Notes: generated by a model from the sequence alone, not told the origin. A stretch of 64,000 nt of DNA from Psychrobacter sp. I-STPA10 (GCF_021012795.1 NZ_VFYU01000017.1:1-64000); one strand, 5' to 3'. Shown: positions 1 through 8,757, numbered from the stretch's first letter. Numbers and translations: made by a program.

Positions 1-330
1 TTTTTATAAATCTTAAGTAGCCTATATAACAAAAAAGTTACATACTCAAGTAGCCCAATGCTTTCTAAAGAAAGTCTTGGTTTTTAGTAAATATAATTAA
101 ATAGTAAATATATTATAACTAATATAAATTCAACACGGTGTTAACCTCACTCGATGTACTACTTGTACTATCTTCACTTGGTTGCCTTGTGGTGAAATTG
201 ACTATAGGTAATTTTGACACATCAATTCAGGCGGATTTTTTTACTAAATCCTGTTAGAATATCCGATTTCTAGCCATGCACCTTACTCTAAGCTCGCTAC
301 GCCAGAACCCAAATCATATAAAGTTATGTT
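1..330. other. Intergenic region upstream of the rsxB-like gene
   Basis: This stretch is AT-rich with no convincing coding frame on either strand. I see no RNA gene and no clear terminator. It presumably holds the promoter of the ferredoxin gene that starts at 331, but I cannot pick out a good -35/-10 pair. No rsxA-like reading frame is present, which matters because rsxA precedes rsxB in the canonical operon. Confidence 0.5.
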
Positions 331-1287
331 ATGCCCAATAACACAGATACAGACACCATCACAACCCTAAACCTACCTACACATACAAGCACCGCAAATA
401 ATACACAAGGTGCTGACAGTAAGTATCGTGAGCAACACTCGCTAGGCTTAATTCGTCTGCAAAATCTGCCTATTTTGTTTGATGAATTACAATTATCGCA
501 AGCCCCTTTAGACAAACAGCAACTTATCGCCCAAATAGATGCTTGCCTACCACAAACCCAATGTGGACTATGCGACCACCCTGATGGCTGTCTGCCTTAT
601 GCCACCGCCATTGTCATGCAAAATGAAGCACATAATAAATGCGTCCCGGGTGGGCAACCTGTTAGTGACCATATCGCCGATATATTAGGACGTTCTTACC
701 TTGAAGCCGTTGCTTCTAAATGGCAGACCAATCCAGATACCCAACGTCCCACCGAAGTACGAGCCATCATTCGTGAAGATGACTGTATTGGCTGTACCAA
801 ATGTATCCCTGCTTGCCCTGTCGATGCCATTGTCGGTACAGGCAAACACATGCACACCATTTTTACTGACCTATGTACTGGCTGTGAGCTGTGCCTACCC
901 CCCTGCCCTGTTGACTGCATTGACTTAGTAGAGATTGAGCGCGTACCAAGTGAGGCACAACGCCAAGCCGAACAAAGCCATTTGCGCGGTCGTTACCATA
1001 CTCACCTAAATCGAGTTGCCAAACAAATGCAGGACAAAGCCAACACTAAACCTGTGGTTAGTATGGTACAAGCCAAACTTAACAACGCCACTAACCAAAG
1101 CATTGATATTGATGAGGCTCAAGCCAAAAACACCATCGAGCAAGCCAAACTACGCACCAAAATCAAAAAGCTACAAAAACAGCTATCGGTGCGAGCCAAT
1201 CCCAAAAAACAAGCCGAACTTGAGCAACTGCAAGCACAGCTAGCACAAGTGGAAAAATCTTCCATACCAATGTGGGAAATGGGATAG
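331..1287 (+). CDS. rsxB: RsxB/RnfB-like iron-sulfur protein
   Basis: Predicted electron-transfer ferredoxin related to subunit B of the Rnf/Rsx complex. The N-terminal part (about residues 70-95) has the RnfB-type cluster motif with cysteines in CPQTQCGLC and DGC. Two 4Fe-4S ferredoxin motifs follow, [12 protein letters not shown] and [12 protein letters not shown] (about residues 150-200). The last 100 residues are a Lys/Gln/Ala-rich, probably coiled-coil tail. I see no hydrophobic N-terminal anchor, unlike typical RnfB, so it is likely soluble. It lies about 100 bp upstream of nth, matching the rsx-nth linkage of enterobacteria, but rsxA, C, D, G and E are absent here. The start is the first ATG in frame; its ribosome binding site is weak. 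Confidence 0.85.
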   Translation: MPNNTDTDTITTLNLPTHTSTANNTQGADSKYREQHSLGLIRLQNLPILFDELQLSQAPLDKQQLIAQIDACLPQTQCGLCDHPDGCLPYATAIVMQNEAHNKCVPGGQPVSDHIADILGRSYLEAVASKWQTNPDTQRPTEVRAIIREDDCIGCTKCIPACPVDAIVGTGKHMHTIFTDLCTGCELCLPPCPVDCIDLVEIERVPSEAQRQAEQSHLRGRYHTHLNRVAKQMQDKANTKPVVSMVQAKLNNATNQSIDIDEAQAKNTIEQAKLRTKIKKLQKQLSVRANPKKQAELEQLQAQLAQVEKSSIPMWEMG

Positions 1288-1385
1288 GTAAAAGTAAGAC
1301 CGTCAGATAATTTTAGATAAACTATTCCTACCCCTACCCATTACCCCTCTTTAATTAGCCAACTCAACTGTATGAATCAATCCTT

Positions 1386-2081
1386 ATGAGTAAAGCCGTT
1401 AAACACAAGACCGCCGATACCCCACCATCAAGACGTATGGCAAACGCCAAAGTACGTCCTTTTTTTCAAAAGCTGGCAGATACCATTGACGAGCCTGTCA
1501 CCGAACTGGAATATAACAGCACTTTTGAGCTGTTGATTGCAGTAATACTCTCTGCTCAAGCCACTGACGTTAGTGTCAATATTGCCACTCGCAAACTATT
1601 CCCTGTTGCCAATACCCCAGAGAGTATTTTGGCATTGGGTGAAGACGGCTTAAAAGAATATATCAAAACCATCGGGCTATATAACGCCAAAGGTAAAAAT
1701 ATCATCAAAACTTGTCAGATGTTAATTGATAAGCATAACAGCCAAGTACCCGAAACTCGCAAAGAGCTTGAGGCATTGGCAGGGGTCGGACGTAAAACCG
1801 CCAATGTGGTACTCAATACCGCCTTTGGGCAACCGACAATGGCGGTGGATACGCATATTTTTCGGGTGAGTAATCGCACAGGGTTGGCAACAGGCAAAAC
1901 GGTATTGGCGGTAGAAAAAAAGTTGCTTGAACGTATTCCAAAAGAATTTATCCTTGATGCTCACCATTATTTGATATTACATGGGCGTTATACGTGCCAA
2001 GCTCGCACACCAAAATGTGGGGCGTGTCCTGTGTATGAAGAATGTATGTTTAAGGATAAGGCAGAGTTTGTGGAGGTTTAG
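1386..2081 (+). CDS. nth: Endonuclease III (DNA glycosylase/AP lyase)
   Basis: Base-excision repair enzyme that removes oxidised pyrimidines and nicks at the abasic site. The helix-hairpin-helix LAGVGRKTANVV carries the catalytic lysine, and the nearby VDTHIFRVSNR carries the catalytic aspartate. The C-terminus has the 4Fe-4S ligand pattern C-x6-C-x2-C-x5-C (CQARTPKCGACPVYEEC). At 231 aa it is slightly longer than E. coli Nth (211 aa) because of a basic N-terminal extension. It follows the RsxB-like gene on the same strand and is probably co-transcribed with it. Confidence 0.97.
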   Translation: MSKAVKHKTADTPPSRRMANAKVRPFFQKLADTIDEPVTELEYNSTFELLIAVILSAQATDVSVNIATRKLFPVANTPESILALGEDGLKEYIKTIGLYNAKGKNIIKTCQMLIDKHNSQVPETRKELEALAGVGRKTANVVLNTAFGQPTMAVDTHIFRVSNRTGLATGKTVLAVEKKLLERIPKEFILDAHHYLILHGRYTCQARTPKCGACPVYEECMFKDKAEFVEV

Positions 2082-2107
2082 AAAAAAAATACTGTAAATA
2101 TCACCAA

Positions 2108-2131
2108 TAATGTACAATAATAAGTACTAAA
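2108..2131 (+). promoter_or_regulatory. Probable YefM-YoeB operator
   Basis: Just upstream of the antitoxin gene lie TGTACA (2111-2116) and AGTACT (2123-2128), two palindromic cores whose centres are 12 bp apart. The E. coli yefM-yoeB operator is known to consist of a long and a short palindrome with TGTACA cores at that spacing, bound by YefM and the YefM-YoeB complex. A possible -10 element TACAAT (2113-2118) overlaps the first core, which fits autorepression. Confidence 0.65.
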
Positions 2132-2153
2132 TTCGTTATCAATGGGGAGTACG

Positions 2154-2414
2154 ATGGACGTTATTAGCTACACCGAATTACGCAAAAACTTATCCCACTC
2201 TTTTGACAAAGTGGTGGCTGACCGTAATCCATTAATAATTACTCGGCAAAATGCTGAACCTATGGTATTAATTAGCCTCCAAGATTTTAATGCTTATCAA
2301 GAAACAGCTTATCTATTGAGCAATCCCAATAACGCCAAGCGCTTAAGACGTTCCATTAGTGATGCAAAGTCAGCCAAAGTAACCTCTAGAGAATTAATTG
2401 AGCTTGAAGACTAA
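2154..2414 (+). CDS. yefM: YefM-family antitoxin (type II TA)
   Basis: Phd/YefM antitoxin that neutralises YoeB and represses its own operon. The N-terminus MDVISYTELRKNLSHSF matches the YefM DNA-binding region, and LITRQNAEPMVLISLQDFNA plus ETAYLLSNPNNAKRL match the conserved core. The C-terminal residues after about 65 would be the toxin-binding tail. An in-frame ATG lies at 2142, but GGGGAG at 2144-2149 sits just before the ATG at 2154, and the E. coli protein aligns from there, so I use 2154 (86 aa). It is followed after 16 bp by the toxin gene. Confidence 0.93.
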   Translation: MDVISYTELRKNLSHSFDKVVADRNPLIITRQNAEPMVLISLQDFNAYQETAYLLSNPNNAKRLRRSISDAKSAKVTSRELIELED

Positions 2415-2430
2415 TACTGAGGTCTAACAA

Positions 2431-2685
2431 ATGCTACTATCATGGACAGATGATGCGTGGGAAGATTATTTATATTGGCAAAAACACAGCAAAGCAAATT
2501 TAAAACGCATTAATACCTTAATTACAGCCATCAAACGCACACCATTTGAAGGGATTGGTAAGCCAGAGCCTTTAAAGCATGAGTTGGCGGGTTACTGGTC
2601 AAGACGTATTGACCAAGAACACCGCTTAGTTTATGAGGTCCAAGAAGAACACATTATTATTGTGCAATGTCGCTTTCATTATTAA
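2431..2685 (+). CDS. yoeB: YoeB-family mRNA interferase toxin
   Basis: Ribosome-dependent mRNA endonuclease of the RelE/YoeB fold. The 84-aa length equals E. coli YoeB, and the known catalytic residues are in place: Glu46 in KPEPLKHEL, Arg65 in DQEHRLVY and His83 in the C-terminal RFHY. The toxin therefore looks intact. It forms an operon with the yefM antitoxin 16 bp upstream and is followed directly by a MITE-like element. Confidence 0.95.
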   Translation: MLLSWTDDAWEDYLYWQKHSKANLKRINTLITAIKRTPFEGIGKPEPLKHELAGYWSRRIDQEHRLVYEVQEEHIIIVQCRFHY

Positions 2686-2696
2686 AATCTGTCTTA

Positions 2697-2859
2697 GAAC
2701 CTGTATTCATAATCCAAAATCAGGGGATTTTTAGACTAAAATTGCGTAATACAAGGCAAATTTTGGGGCGAATAGTCATTCTATTTAACCCAAAATTTAA
2801 CGCCGTAGTACGTCTATTTTAGGCAAAAAGCCACCTTTGTGGGTTGTGAATACAGGTTC
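2697..2859. mobile_element. MITE-like palindromic element with TTA target duplication
   Basis: A 163-bp non-coding element bounded by inverted repeats GAACCTGTATTC (left) and GAATACAGGTTC (right) and flanked by TTA on both sides (2694-2696 and 2860-2862). The interior is itself an imperfect palindrome: AAATTTTGGGGCGAATAG faces CTATTTAACCCAAAATTT, with more distant matching blocks outside these. The transcript could fold into a long hairpin and may terminate the yefM-yoeB mRNA. It encodes no protein and would need a transposase supplied in trans. A decayed half-copy lies at 7566-7605. Confidence 0.75.
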
Positions 2860-2906
2860 TTAGTTAGCATTAGACATTAGCTTTAATTTTATGGATAAAA
2901 TTCTCT

Positions 2907-3503
2907 ATGCAAACCCTCACCGCTTTAGTTTTTGATAATTTTGAAACCCTCGATTTATATGGGGTCATTGAGATGTTCGGTAGTTTGCCTGAGCATTATC
3001 GTATCCAATTTGCCTCACTCTCAGGTGGTATCATTCATAACCAACATAACGTTACCTTAACCACCACAACCATTGAACAATTAGAATGTGCAACCGATAT
3101 TTTATTGGTTATTGGTGGTCAAGGCACACGACAACTGGTGAATGATAAACAGTTTTTACAAGCCCTAACCCATCTTGCTACCTCTGCTGATTGGATACTG
3201 AGTGTCTGTACTGGCAGTGCGTTGTTGGCAAAAGCAGGGCTATTAGATGATATACAAGCCACCTCAAACAAACGCGCTTGGCAATGGGTCATCAGCCAAT
3301 CATCGCAAGTAAACTGGGTTGCTCAAGCTCGCTGGGTGGTTGATGGCAAATTTTATACCTCATCGGGGGTCAGCGCAGGTATGGATATGGCACTGGGATT
3401 TATTGCTGATAGACATGGCATTGAGGTTGCTCGGCAAATTGCCCATGACATTGAATATCGCTGGCATAAAGTCAGTACTCAAGATGAGTTTTGCCGATTA
3501 TGA
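2907..3503 (+). CDS. DJ-1/PfpI family protein
   Basis: A 198-aa stand-alone DJ-1/PfpI domain. The nucleophile elbow is Cys101 in LSVCTGSALLAKAGLL, and the upstream acidic site lies in ETLDLYGVIEMFG (Glu22). The pattern LVIGGQGTR and TSSGVSAGMDMALGFI resembles the isonitrile hydratase/AraC-N-terminal branch of the family rather than the PfpI protease branch. No DNA-binding domain follows, so it is an enzyme or stress protein, not a regulator. The substrate cannot be told from sequence. It stands alone between the MITE and metK. Confidence 0.8.
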   Translation: MQTLTALVFDNFETLDLYGVIEMFGSLPEHYRIQFASLSGGIIHNQHNVTLTTTTIEQLECATDILLVIGGQGTRQLVNDKQFLQALTHLATSADWILSVCTGSALLAKAGLLDDIQATSNKRAWQWVISQSSQVNWVAQARWVVDGKFYTSSGVSAGMDMALGFIADRHGIEVARQIAHDIEYRWHKVSTQDEFCRL

Positions 3504-3650
3504 TATGAATGACTTTCATTAGCGTTTTTTGACAATTCAGAGTAAAATAGGGCAGTTTTTCTTATAAAATATTACGATGGTTGATGACTTTCTTATATCC
3601 CGCTCGTATTAAAATAACCATTAAAATTAACCAATTAAGCGACTTACCTT

Positions 3651-4817
3651 ATGCGTGATTACCAACTGTTTACCTCCGAATCTGTTAGCGAAGGTCATCC
3701 TGACAAAATGGCTGACCAAATCTCCGACGCCCTACTCGATGCCATTTTGCGTGAAGACTTGCATGCCCGTGTCGCCTGTGAAACCTTAGTAAAAACAGGG
3801 GCTGTGGTGCTGGCAGGAGAAATCTCCACCACCGCCAATATTGATATTGAGCGTATCGTGCGTGATACGGTTAAAGGCATTGGCTATCAGCATTCAGACT
3901 TAGGATTTGATGGCGAAACCTGTGCGGTAATTAACATGATTGGTAAGCAATCGCCCGAAATTGCCCAAGGGGTTGACCGTAGTAATCCAGAAGACCAAGG
4001 TGCTGGCGACCAAGGTTTAATGTTTGGCTATGCCAGCAATGAAACTGAAGTGCTGATGCCTGCTCCAATTGAATTTGCGCATCGCTTGATGGAGCGTCAA
4101 TCTGAGCTGCGCCGCTCAGGACATCTACCTTGGTTACGCCCTGATGCCAAAGCCCAAGTGACACTAAAATATGATGGTGATAAACCAACCGCCATTGATG
4201 CCGTGGTTTTATCTACCCAACACGACCCCAGTATTTCACAAAAAGACTTGCAAGAAGCGGTGATGGAAGAGATTATCAAACAGGTTATCCCTGCGCATCT
4301 ATTACATGCCGATACTCGCTATCACATCAATCCTACTGGTAAGTTTGTCATCGGTGGTCCTGTTGGTGATGCAGGTTTAACAGGTCGCAAAATTATCGTT
4401 GATACCTATGGCGGTATGGCACGTCATGGTGGCGGTGCATTTAGTGGCAAAGACCCCTCAAAAGTTGACCGCAGTGCCGCTTATGCAGGACGCTATGTTG
4501 CCAAAAACATCGTCGCAGCAGGGCTTGCCGACCGTTGTGAAGTACAAGTAAGCTACGCCATTGGTGTGGCTCAGCCCACCTCTATTTCAGTCAATACGTT
4601 TGGCACAGGAAAAATCAGTACCGATGCCATCATTGAGCTGATTCGCCAGCATTTTGACCTGCGTCCTTATGGCATCACTCGTATGCTTAACTTATTGCAG
4701 CCTATGTACCAACAAACGGCTACTTATGGGCACTTTGGTCGTCAAGGTAGTGATACTGCCTTTACTTGGGAAAAAACCGATAGAGCCGAGTTATTAAGAG
4801 CTGATGCAGGTATTTAG
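3651..4817 (+). CDS. metK: S-adenosylmethionine synthetase
   Basis: Forms S-adenosylmethionine from ATP and methionine in the cytoplasm. The 388-aa length is standard. Family motifs are present: [19 protein letters not shown] at the N-terminus, [12 protein letters not shown] (methionine/adenine region), and the [19 protein letters not shown] phosphate-binding signature. It is monocistronic, with a terminator about 100 bp downstream. I found no SAM riboswitch in the 147-bp leader. Confidence 0.98.
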   Translation: MRDYQLFTSESVSEGHPDKMADQISDALLDAILREDLHARVACETLVKTGAVVLAGEISTTANIDIERIVRDTVKGIGYQHSDLGFDGETCAVINMIGKQSPEIAQGVDRSNPEDQGAGDQGLMFGYASNETEVLMPAPIEFAHRLMERQSELRRSGHLPWLRPDAKAQVTLKYDGDKPTAIDAVVLSTQHDPSISQKDLQEAVMEEIIKQVIPAHLLHADTRYHINPTGKFVIGGPVGDAGLTGRKIIVDTYGGMARHGGGAFSGKDPSKVDRSAAYAGRYVAKNIVAAGLADRCEVQVSYAIGVAQPTSISVNTFGTGKISTDAIIELIRQHFDLRPYGITRMLNLLQPMYQQTATYGHFGRQGSDTAFTWEKTDRAELLRADAGI

Positions 4818-4842
4818 CCTGTTATTTTTCCCCTCCTCCTAG

Positions 4843-4863
4843 CCCCCTCCCAGTATGAGGGGG
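4843..4863. repeat. GC-rich intergenic hairpin
   Basis: CCCCCTC (4843-4849) and GAGGGGG (4857-4863) form a perfect 7-bp stem with a 7-base loop, inside a C-rich/G-rich stretch (about 4828-4895) unlike the surrounding AT-rich DNA. It looks like a small dispersed intergenic repeat. A similar pyrimidine/purine-rich hairpin lies at 45199-45237. Confidence 0.45.
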
Positions 4864-4918
4864 AACAGTACCCTCCAACTTTGGGGAAGGGAGACAGCAT
4901 ACTTTTTAGAACACTACC

Positions 4919-4954
4919 AAAACTGGATATGATAAAATCTATCCAGTTTTTTTA
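4919..4954 (+). terminator. Rho-independent terminator after metK
   Basis: AAAACTGGATA (4919-4929) pairs with TATCCAGTTTT (4940-4950) as an 11-bp perfect stem, and the run of T continues to 4953. Confidence 0.8.
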
Positions 4955-4999
4955 TGTCTAAATTTACCCCCATCAATCATTCAGCAAAAGGATAAAGCC

Positions 5000-5374
5000 A
5001 TGAGCCAACAAAATACAAACAGCCAAAACCCTCAAGATGACACCCAAAATAATCCCCAAAATACTGACCAAACCACCGTTGAAATCACTCCAGAAATGCA
5101 AGCCTTTTATCAACGTGCCGATGCCATCATTGAGCTGGCAAATAGCCAACTAAGTCCCGAGTCACACTCTGGTCAAGTCGGTGCATCACTGCTTTATGCT
5201 GCTGCCCGTTATAGTGCTTCGGTTGCCTCTATTGGCTTTGTCAAAGGTGATGATTTGCGCAAAGAAAAAGAAGAAATTATCGAATTTTATGCCAAACAAT
5301 ATCGCCAAATGCTGAGCGATAACTTAGAAGATTATGCCCAAAACTTTGATAAATACGTGCAATTAGATAAGTAG
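5000..5374 (+). CDS. DUF3144 family protein
   Basis: A 124-aa protein with a disordered Gln/Asn-rich N-terminus (about 30 residues) followed by an alpha-helical domain (FYQRADAIIELANSQL, then GASLLYAAARYSASV and KEEIIEFYAKQYRQML) typical of DUF3144. No function is established for the family. There is no signal peptide or membrane segment, so it is cytoplasmic. The ribosome binding site AAAGGATAAAGCC precedes the ATG. It is probably co-transcribed with the DUF1963 gene 56 bp downstream. Confidence 0.7.
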   Translation: MSQQNTNSQNPQDDTQNNPQNTDQTTVEITPEMQAFYQRADAIIELANSQLSPESHSGQVGASLLYAAARYSASVASIGFVKGDDLRKEKEEIIEFYAKQYRQMLSDNLEDYAQNFDKYVQLDK

Positions 5375-5430
5375 GCAGATAAATACAATATATTAGCAAC
5401 CTTACTCATCTTCAAAACAAGGAAGTTATT

Positions 5431-6342
5431 ATGAGCAACCAAGAAAATCTGATAAGCCTACCTGCCCCCATACAAGCCCTACTTGAGCAAAGTAAGGTAA
5501 ACGTAGTGTCTATAAGCTTACAAAAAGCAGATAAAGAGCTTGCTCTAACCGCTAGTAAAATCGGTGGGTTTGGTTATCTACCAGAAAATGAAACTTATCC
5601 AAGTAAAGCTAATGGCACGCCATTGGCTTTATTGGTACAAATTAATTTTGCTGAGGTAGCTGGTGCGGTAGATTTATCACAACTGCCACAGCCTTTGCCT
5701 GAATCAGGAATTTTGCAGATTTATATTGATGGTGAAGATGATTTATATGGCGCAGATTTTGATAATCCATTCCCCAGTGAAAAATATCAAGTACGCTTTT
5801 GGCAAGATATAACACTACCAGTGAATCAAACGGCTTTGGAGCAAGCAAAAGCTGACCTTGAGAAGTTAGCCAATGATAATGGTGATTATTATCTACCATT
5901 TAACCATATAGATGAGCCAGATGAGCTTGCTATTACATTTAAGCTAGCGGTGCAATCTTGTAATATAGATTGTTATGAATATGAAAAATTAAAAACAAAG
6001 ATTATTCCAGATATTGCTGATAAAGATATAGAGGATTATATTGAAGAGTATGCTAAAAATAATAATTTAGACATAGCAGACCCTTACGATACTGTTATTG
6101 ATTATGGTGACCTTGCCAACTGTCAAGGTCACCAGTTATTAGGATATCCTTTTTTTACCCAATGTGACCTTCGATACAATAATGCCTCTTTAGCAAATCA
6201 TATTTTACTCTTACAAATAGATACAGATGATAAAGCTAATTTAATGTGGGGAGATTCTGGCATTGCCAATTTCTTTATCACACCTAATGAGTTGAAAAAC
6301 AAAAACTTTAGTCGCTTGGTTTATAATTGGGATTGTTATTAG
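5431..6342 (+). CDS. DUF1963 (YwqG-like) family protein
   Basis: A 303-aa cytoplasmic protein with the DUF1963 layout: SKIGGFGYLPENETYP near residue 43, ALLVQINFAEV near 66, an acidic middle region, and a C-terminal LLLQIDTDDKANLMWGDSGIANFFI strand pair. The family is widespread near immunity and polymorphic-toxin loci, but no such locus is visible here. The biochemical role is unknown. It is preceded by the ribosome binding site AAGGAAGTT. Confidence 0.75.
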   Translation: MSNQENLISLPAPIQALLEQSKVNVVSISLQKADKELALTASKIGGFGYLPENETYPSKANGTPLALLVQINFAEVAGAVDLSQLPQPLPESGILQIYIDGEDDLYGADFDNPFPSEKYQVRFWQDITLPVNQTALEQAKADLEKLANDNGDYYLPFNHIDEPDELAITFKLAVQSCNIDCYEYEKLKTKIIPDIADKDIEDYIEEYAKNNNLDIADPYDTVIDYGDLANCQGHQLLGYPFFTQCDLRYNNASLANHILLLQIDTDDKANLMWGDSGIANFFITPNELKNKNFSRLVYNWDCY

Positions 6343-6516
6343 CCAAACCATTAAAACATTCATATTACTTTTTATTTCAAACACTTACATTAATTATGGC
6401 ATAAAAATTAGATAATAGGGGTTAGCTGATAAATATAAGACAAACACGATATGATATCGCTGTATTGCCACTCATTAAACCAATCAGCACTATCTAAATC
6501 TAATTAAGGTCATACT

Positions 6517-7566
6517 ATGAATGAACATAAAACACGCAATCCCAAACCTGCCTTTGCACCCAATCCTGACAGCAAACTAACCCATGCTTTTGGTTTGGGC
6601 TGTGTTGCCGTTGGTAGTGGCATGAATGAAAATTCTGATGAACAGATACATAACGCTTTACAGCAAGCATGGGATTTAGGGATACGTTATTATGACACCT
6701 CGCCTCGCTATGGTAATGGTTTAAGCGAACGCCGTTTGGGTCGATTTTTATTTACGCAAAATCGTGATGACTATGTATTGTCTAGTAAAATTGGTCGGCT
6801 ATTTTGGGGTGACCCTGCCTACAGCTATCCTGATGATACCTTTTGGAAGGGCAAAACCTACCAAAATTATCACTATGATTATAGTGCCTCAGGGGTCAGA
6901 CGCTCTATCGAAGACAGCCTAAACCGTATGGGGCTGTCCCATTTAGACTACGTTTTTGTCCATGATATTGATTCAAGAAACAGCGATATTGATTGGGAAG
7001 TACGCTTTAAGGAATGTGAAAAAGGGGCATTTCCTGAGCTAATTCGTATGCGTGAAGAAGGCATTATCAAAGGTTGGGGTATCGGTGTTAATGAGGTTGA
7101 ACCCATCATTCGTGCCATGCAAGTATCGGACCCTGACATTAGCTTATCAGCACAGCAATACTCGCTGATTAAACAAGCCGATTCAATTAATCGCCTCTTC
7201 CCCGAAGCCAAAAAACGCAACATGCAAATTGTCTTGGGCGGGGTTTTAGAGTCTGGATTTTTAGCAGGTAAAAACCGTTATGCGTATCAGCCTAACAACG
7301 TCACCCCAGAGCTGGTTGCCAAACGTAATAAACTGCAAAAAATTGCTGATGACTTTAATGTCGATTTGCGTACAGCAGCATTGCAGTTTGCTACAGCTCC
7401 TGAGGCAGTCACTTCCATTGTGGTCGGTGCCAGTTCAGCCGAGCAGGTTCAACAAAATATCGCCTCATTACAAGTTGCTATTCCCCAAGAGTTTTGGCAA
7501 CAATTAAAACAACAAGGCTTGATTATGCAACAGGCTGAAACTGATATTAAACCGTTACAACTCTAG
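6517..7566 (+). CDS. Aldo/keto reductase
   Basis: NAD(P)-dependent oxidoreductase of the AKR superfamily, TIM-barrel fold, 349 aa. Active-site elements are visible: Asp and Tyr in RYYDTSPRYGNGLSERRLG, Lys in VLSSKIGR, and His in YVFVHDID. The C-terminal VVGASSAEQVQQNIA is the usual nucleotide-binding loop. The overall pattern (WGDPAYSYPDD insertion, LGRFL) is closest to the D-threo-aldose 1-dehydrogenase/pyridoxal dehydrogenase branch. The substrate cannot be fixed by eye. It is monocistronic. Confidence 0.85.
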   Translation: MNEHKTRNPKPAFAPNPDSKLTHAFGLGCVAVGSGMNENSDEQIHNALQQAWDLGIRYYDTSPRYGNGLSERRLGRFLFTQNRDDYVLSSKIGRLFWGDPAYSYPDDTFWKGKTYQNYHYDYSASGVRRSIEDSLNRMGLSHLDYVFVHDIDSRNSDIDWEVRFKECEKGAFPELIRMREEGIIKGWGIGVNEVEPIIRAMQVSDPDISLSAQQYSLIKQADSINRLFPEAKKRNMQIVLGGVLESGFLAGKNRYAYQPNNVTPELVAKRNKLQKIADDFNVDLRTAALQFATAPEAVTSIVVGASSAEQVQQNIASLQVAIPQEFWQQLKQQGLIMQQAETDIKPLQL

Positions 7567-7605
7567 AAACCTGTATTTACCATCTTCAATGATGGCTTTT
7601 TGCCT
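7566..7605 (-). repeat. Decayed end of the MITE-like element
   Basis: Read in this orientation, GAAACCTGTATTTAC followed after a variable stretch by TGGCTTTTTGCCTAAA corresponds to the reverse complement of the right end of the element at 2697-2859 (GAACCTGTATTCAC, then the same TGGCTTTTTGCCTAAA). Spacing between the conserved blocks is identical (15 bases). The other end is missing, so this is a truncated copy. Confidence 0.6.
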
Positions 7606-7615
7606 AAACACAGTT

Positions 7616-7654
7616 AACCCTCCAAACCATGATTGGCGTGGGGGTTTTGTTATT
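7616..7654 (+). terminator. Probable terminator after the aldo/keto reductase
   Basis: AACCCTC (7616-7622) pairs with GGGGGTT (with one G:T pair), with a smaller inner stem, followed by TTGTTATTT. It could work for both the reductase and the small gene converging on it. Confidence 0.5.
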
Positions 7655-7688
7655 TAAACTTATACCAACCTCATACAAACAAGGCTGG

Positions 7689-7934
7689 TTAATATCGAGT
7701 GCAAATTTCTTCTTCACCTTTTTTTTCGCCATAATACTCTCGGCAACTTTCTTGCGTCGGGGCAATACTTTCTGGCCATAAATCATTAGAAAACTGCACA
7801 TCATGTATGTCATCTAAATCAGAACTACATTCATTAATAAAGCCAATTGATATCACAACAATAGCAATTTTAATATATGGTTTTTGAAATATATTTTTTG
7901 CTTTGTTTGCTTTGTTGGTTGATGATAACATCAT
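7689..7934 (-). CDS. Small hypothetical membrane-anchored or lipoprotein-like protein
   Basis: An 81-aa product that I do not recognise. Starting at the tandem ATG codons, with GGAAG placed 6 bases upstream, it has a basic N-terminus, one hydrophobic stretch (about residues 21-33, IKIAIVVISIGFI) and then NECSSDLDD, which resembles a lipobox without being a good match. The rest is acidic and carries two more cysteines. A longer frame starts at TTG 7970, but the ATG with its ribosome binding site is more likely. Its reality rests on that site and the membrane-like N-terminus only. Confidence 0.45.
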   Translation of the reverse strand: MMLSSTNKANKAKNIFQKPYIKIAIVVISIGFINECSSDLDDIHDVQFSNDLWPESIAPTQESCREYYGEKKGEEEICTRY

Positions 7935-7999
7935 CAGTATCTTCCATTTGTCATAATCCCTACCCCACAATATAACCCATCAAAAATAGTGTATCATAG

Positions 8000-8034
8000 T
8001 TATTTGAATATCGTTATTTGAGCATCGTTATTTG
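8000..8034 (+). repeat. 14-bp tandem repeat upstream of the phosphatase
   Basis: TTATTTGAATATCG, TTATTTGAGCATCG and a partial third unit TTATTTG follow each other with a 14-bp period, 40-75 bp before the start codon at 8077. They may affect promoter spacing or bind a regulator. No match to a known operator was recognised. Confidence 0.5.
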
Positions 8035-8076
8035 CACCTCATAACTGGGTAAAAATAGAATTGACAAGGAATATTT

Positions 8077-8757
8077 ATGCCGCGCACCTTTGCTATTGGT
8101 GATATTCATGGTTGCCTGAGCCTATTAAAGACATTGTTAGCCCATATTCAGCCTACACAAGACGATACCTTGATATTTTTGGGTGATATGGTGGATAGAG
8201 GAGAAGACAGCAAAGGTGTTTTGGACTGTGTGATGATGCTTGAAAAACAATGTCATGTTATTGTGATTAAAGGCAATCATGAAGAGATGATGCTTGGTAG
8301 TATGAGTGATACAGAAACGGCTAAGTTTTGGCTGCGTTATGGTGGGGCTGAGGCAATGCAATCATTTGGTTTACAGCCAAGTCTTGAGCAGATAAAACAT
8401 ATTCCTTTTAAATATAAATGCTGGCTTGAGTCTCTGCGTAATTACTATGAAACGGTAGATTTTATCTTTTGTCATGCCACACCAAAAGCTGATATTAGTA
8501 TGGATACCCAAGGAGATGAAGGTCTGCGTTGGCGCAAACTTAGAAAAGCTGACGGTAGACACATTTCTGGTAAAACCATTATTTGTGGTCATAGTGAGCA
8601 ACGAAATGGACAAGTCAAGCAGCAAGAGGGCATCATTTGTATTGATACCTTTGCTTATGGTTGTGGCGTATTAACTGCATTGGAAGTAGAGACTTTGACA
8701 GCTTGGCAAGCACAATCAGATGGCAGATGTCTTAAAACACTGCTTAACTTGTTCTGA
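8077..8757 (+). CDS. Metallophosphoesterase (PrpA-like Ser/Thr phosphatase family)
   Basis: Calcineurin-like phosphoesterase of 226 aa with all metal-binding motifs: GDIHGC (residues 8-13), GDMVDRG (about 36-42), GNHEEM (about 68-73), a later FCHATP and IICGHS. This is the layout of phage lambda/PrpA-type protein phosphatases and of symmetrical dinucleotide hydrolases; which of these it is cannot be told here. Cytoplasmic and monocistronic. It converges with murU, with only 21 bp between the genes. Confidence 0.85.
   Translation: MPRTFAIGDIHGCLSLLKTLLAHIQPTQDDTLIFLGDMVDRGEDSKGVLDCVMMLEKQCHVIVIKGNHEEMMLGSMSDTETAKFWLRYGGAEAMQSFGLQPSLEQIKHIPFKYKCWLESLRNYYETVDFIFCHATPKADISMDTQGDEGLRWRKLRKADGRHISGKTIICGHSEQRNGQVKQQEGIICIDTFAYGCGVLTALEVETLTAWQAQSDGRCLKTLLNLF

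Noticed and set aside
3504..3650. Possible SAM riboswitch before metK
   Set aside because: The leader is only 147 bp, AT-rich and shows no stem set resembling SAM-I or related riboswitches.
7604..7813. 69-codon frame on the - strand with a Lys-rich stretch
   Set aside because: Overlaps the better supported small gene at 7689-7934 in another frame and runs through the terminator hairpin; no ribosome binding site.
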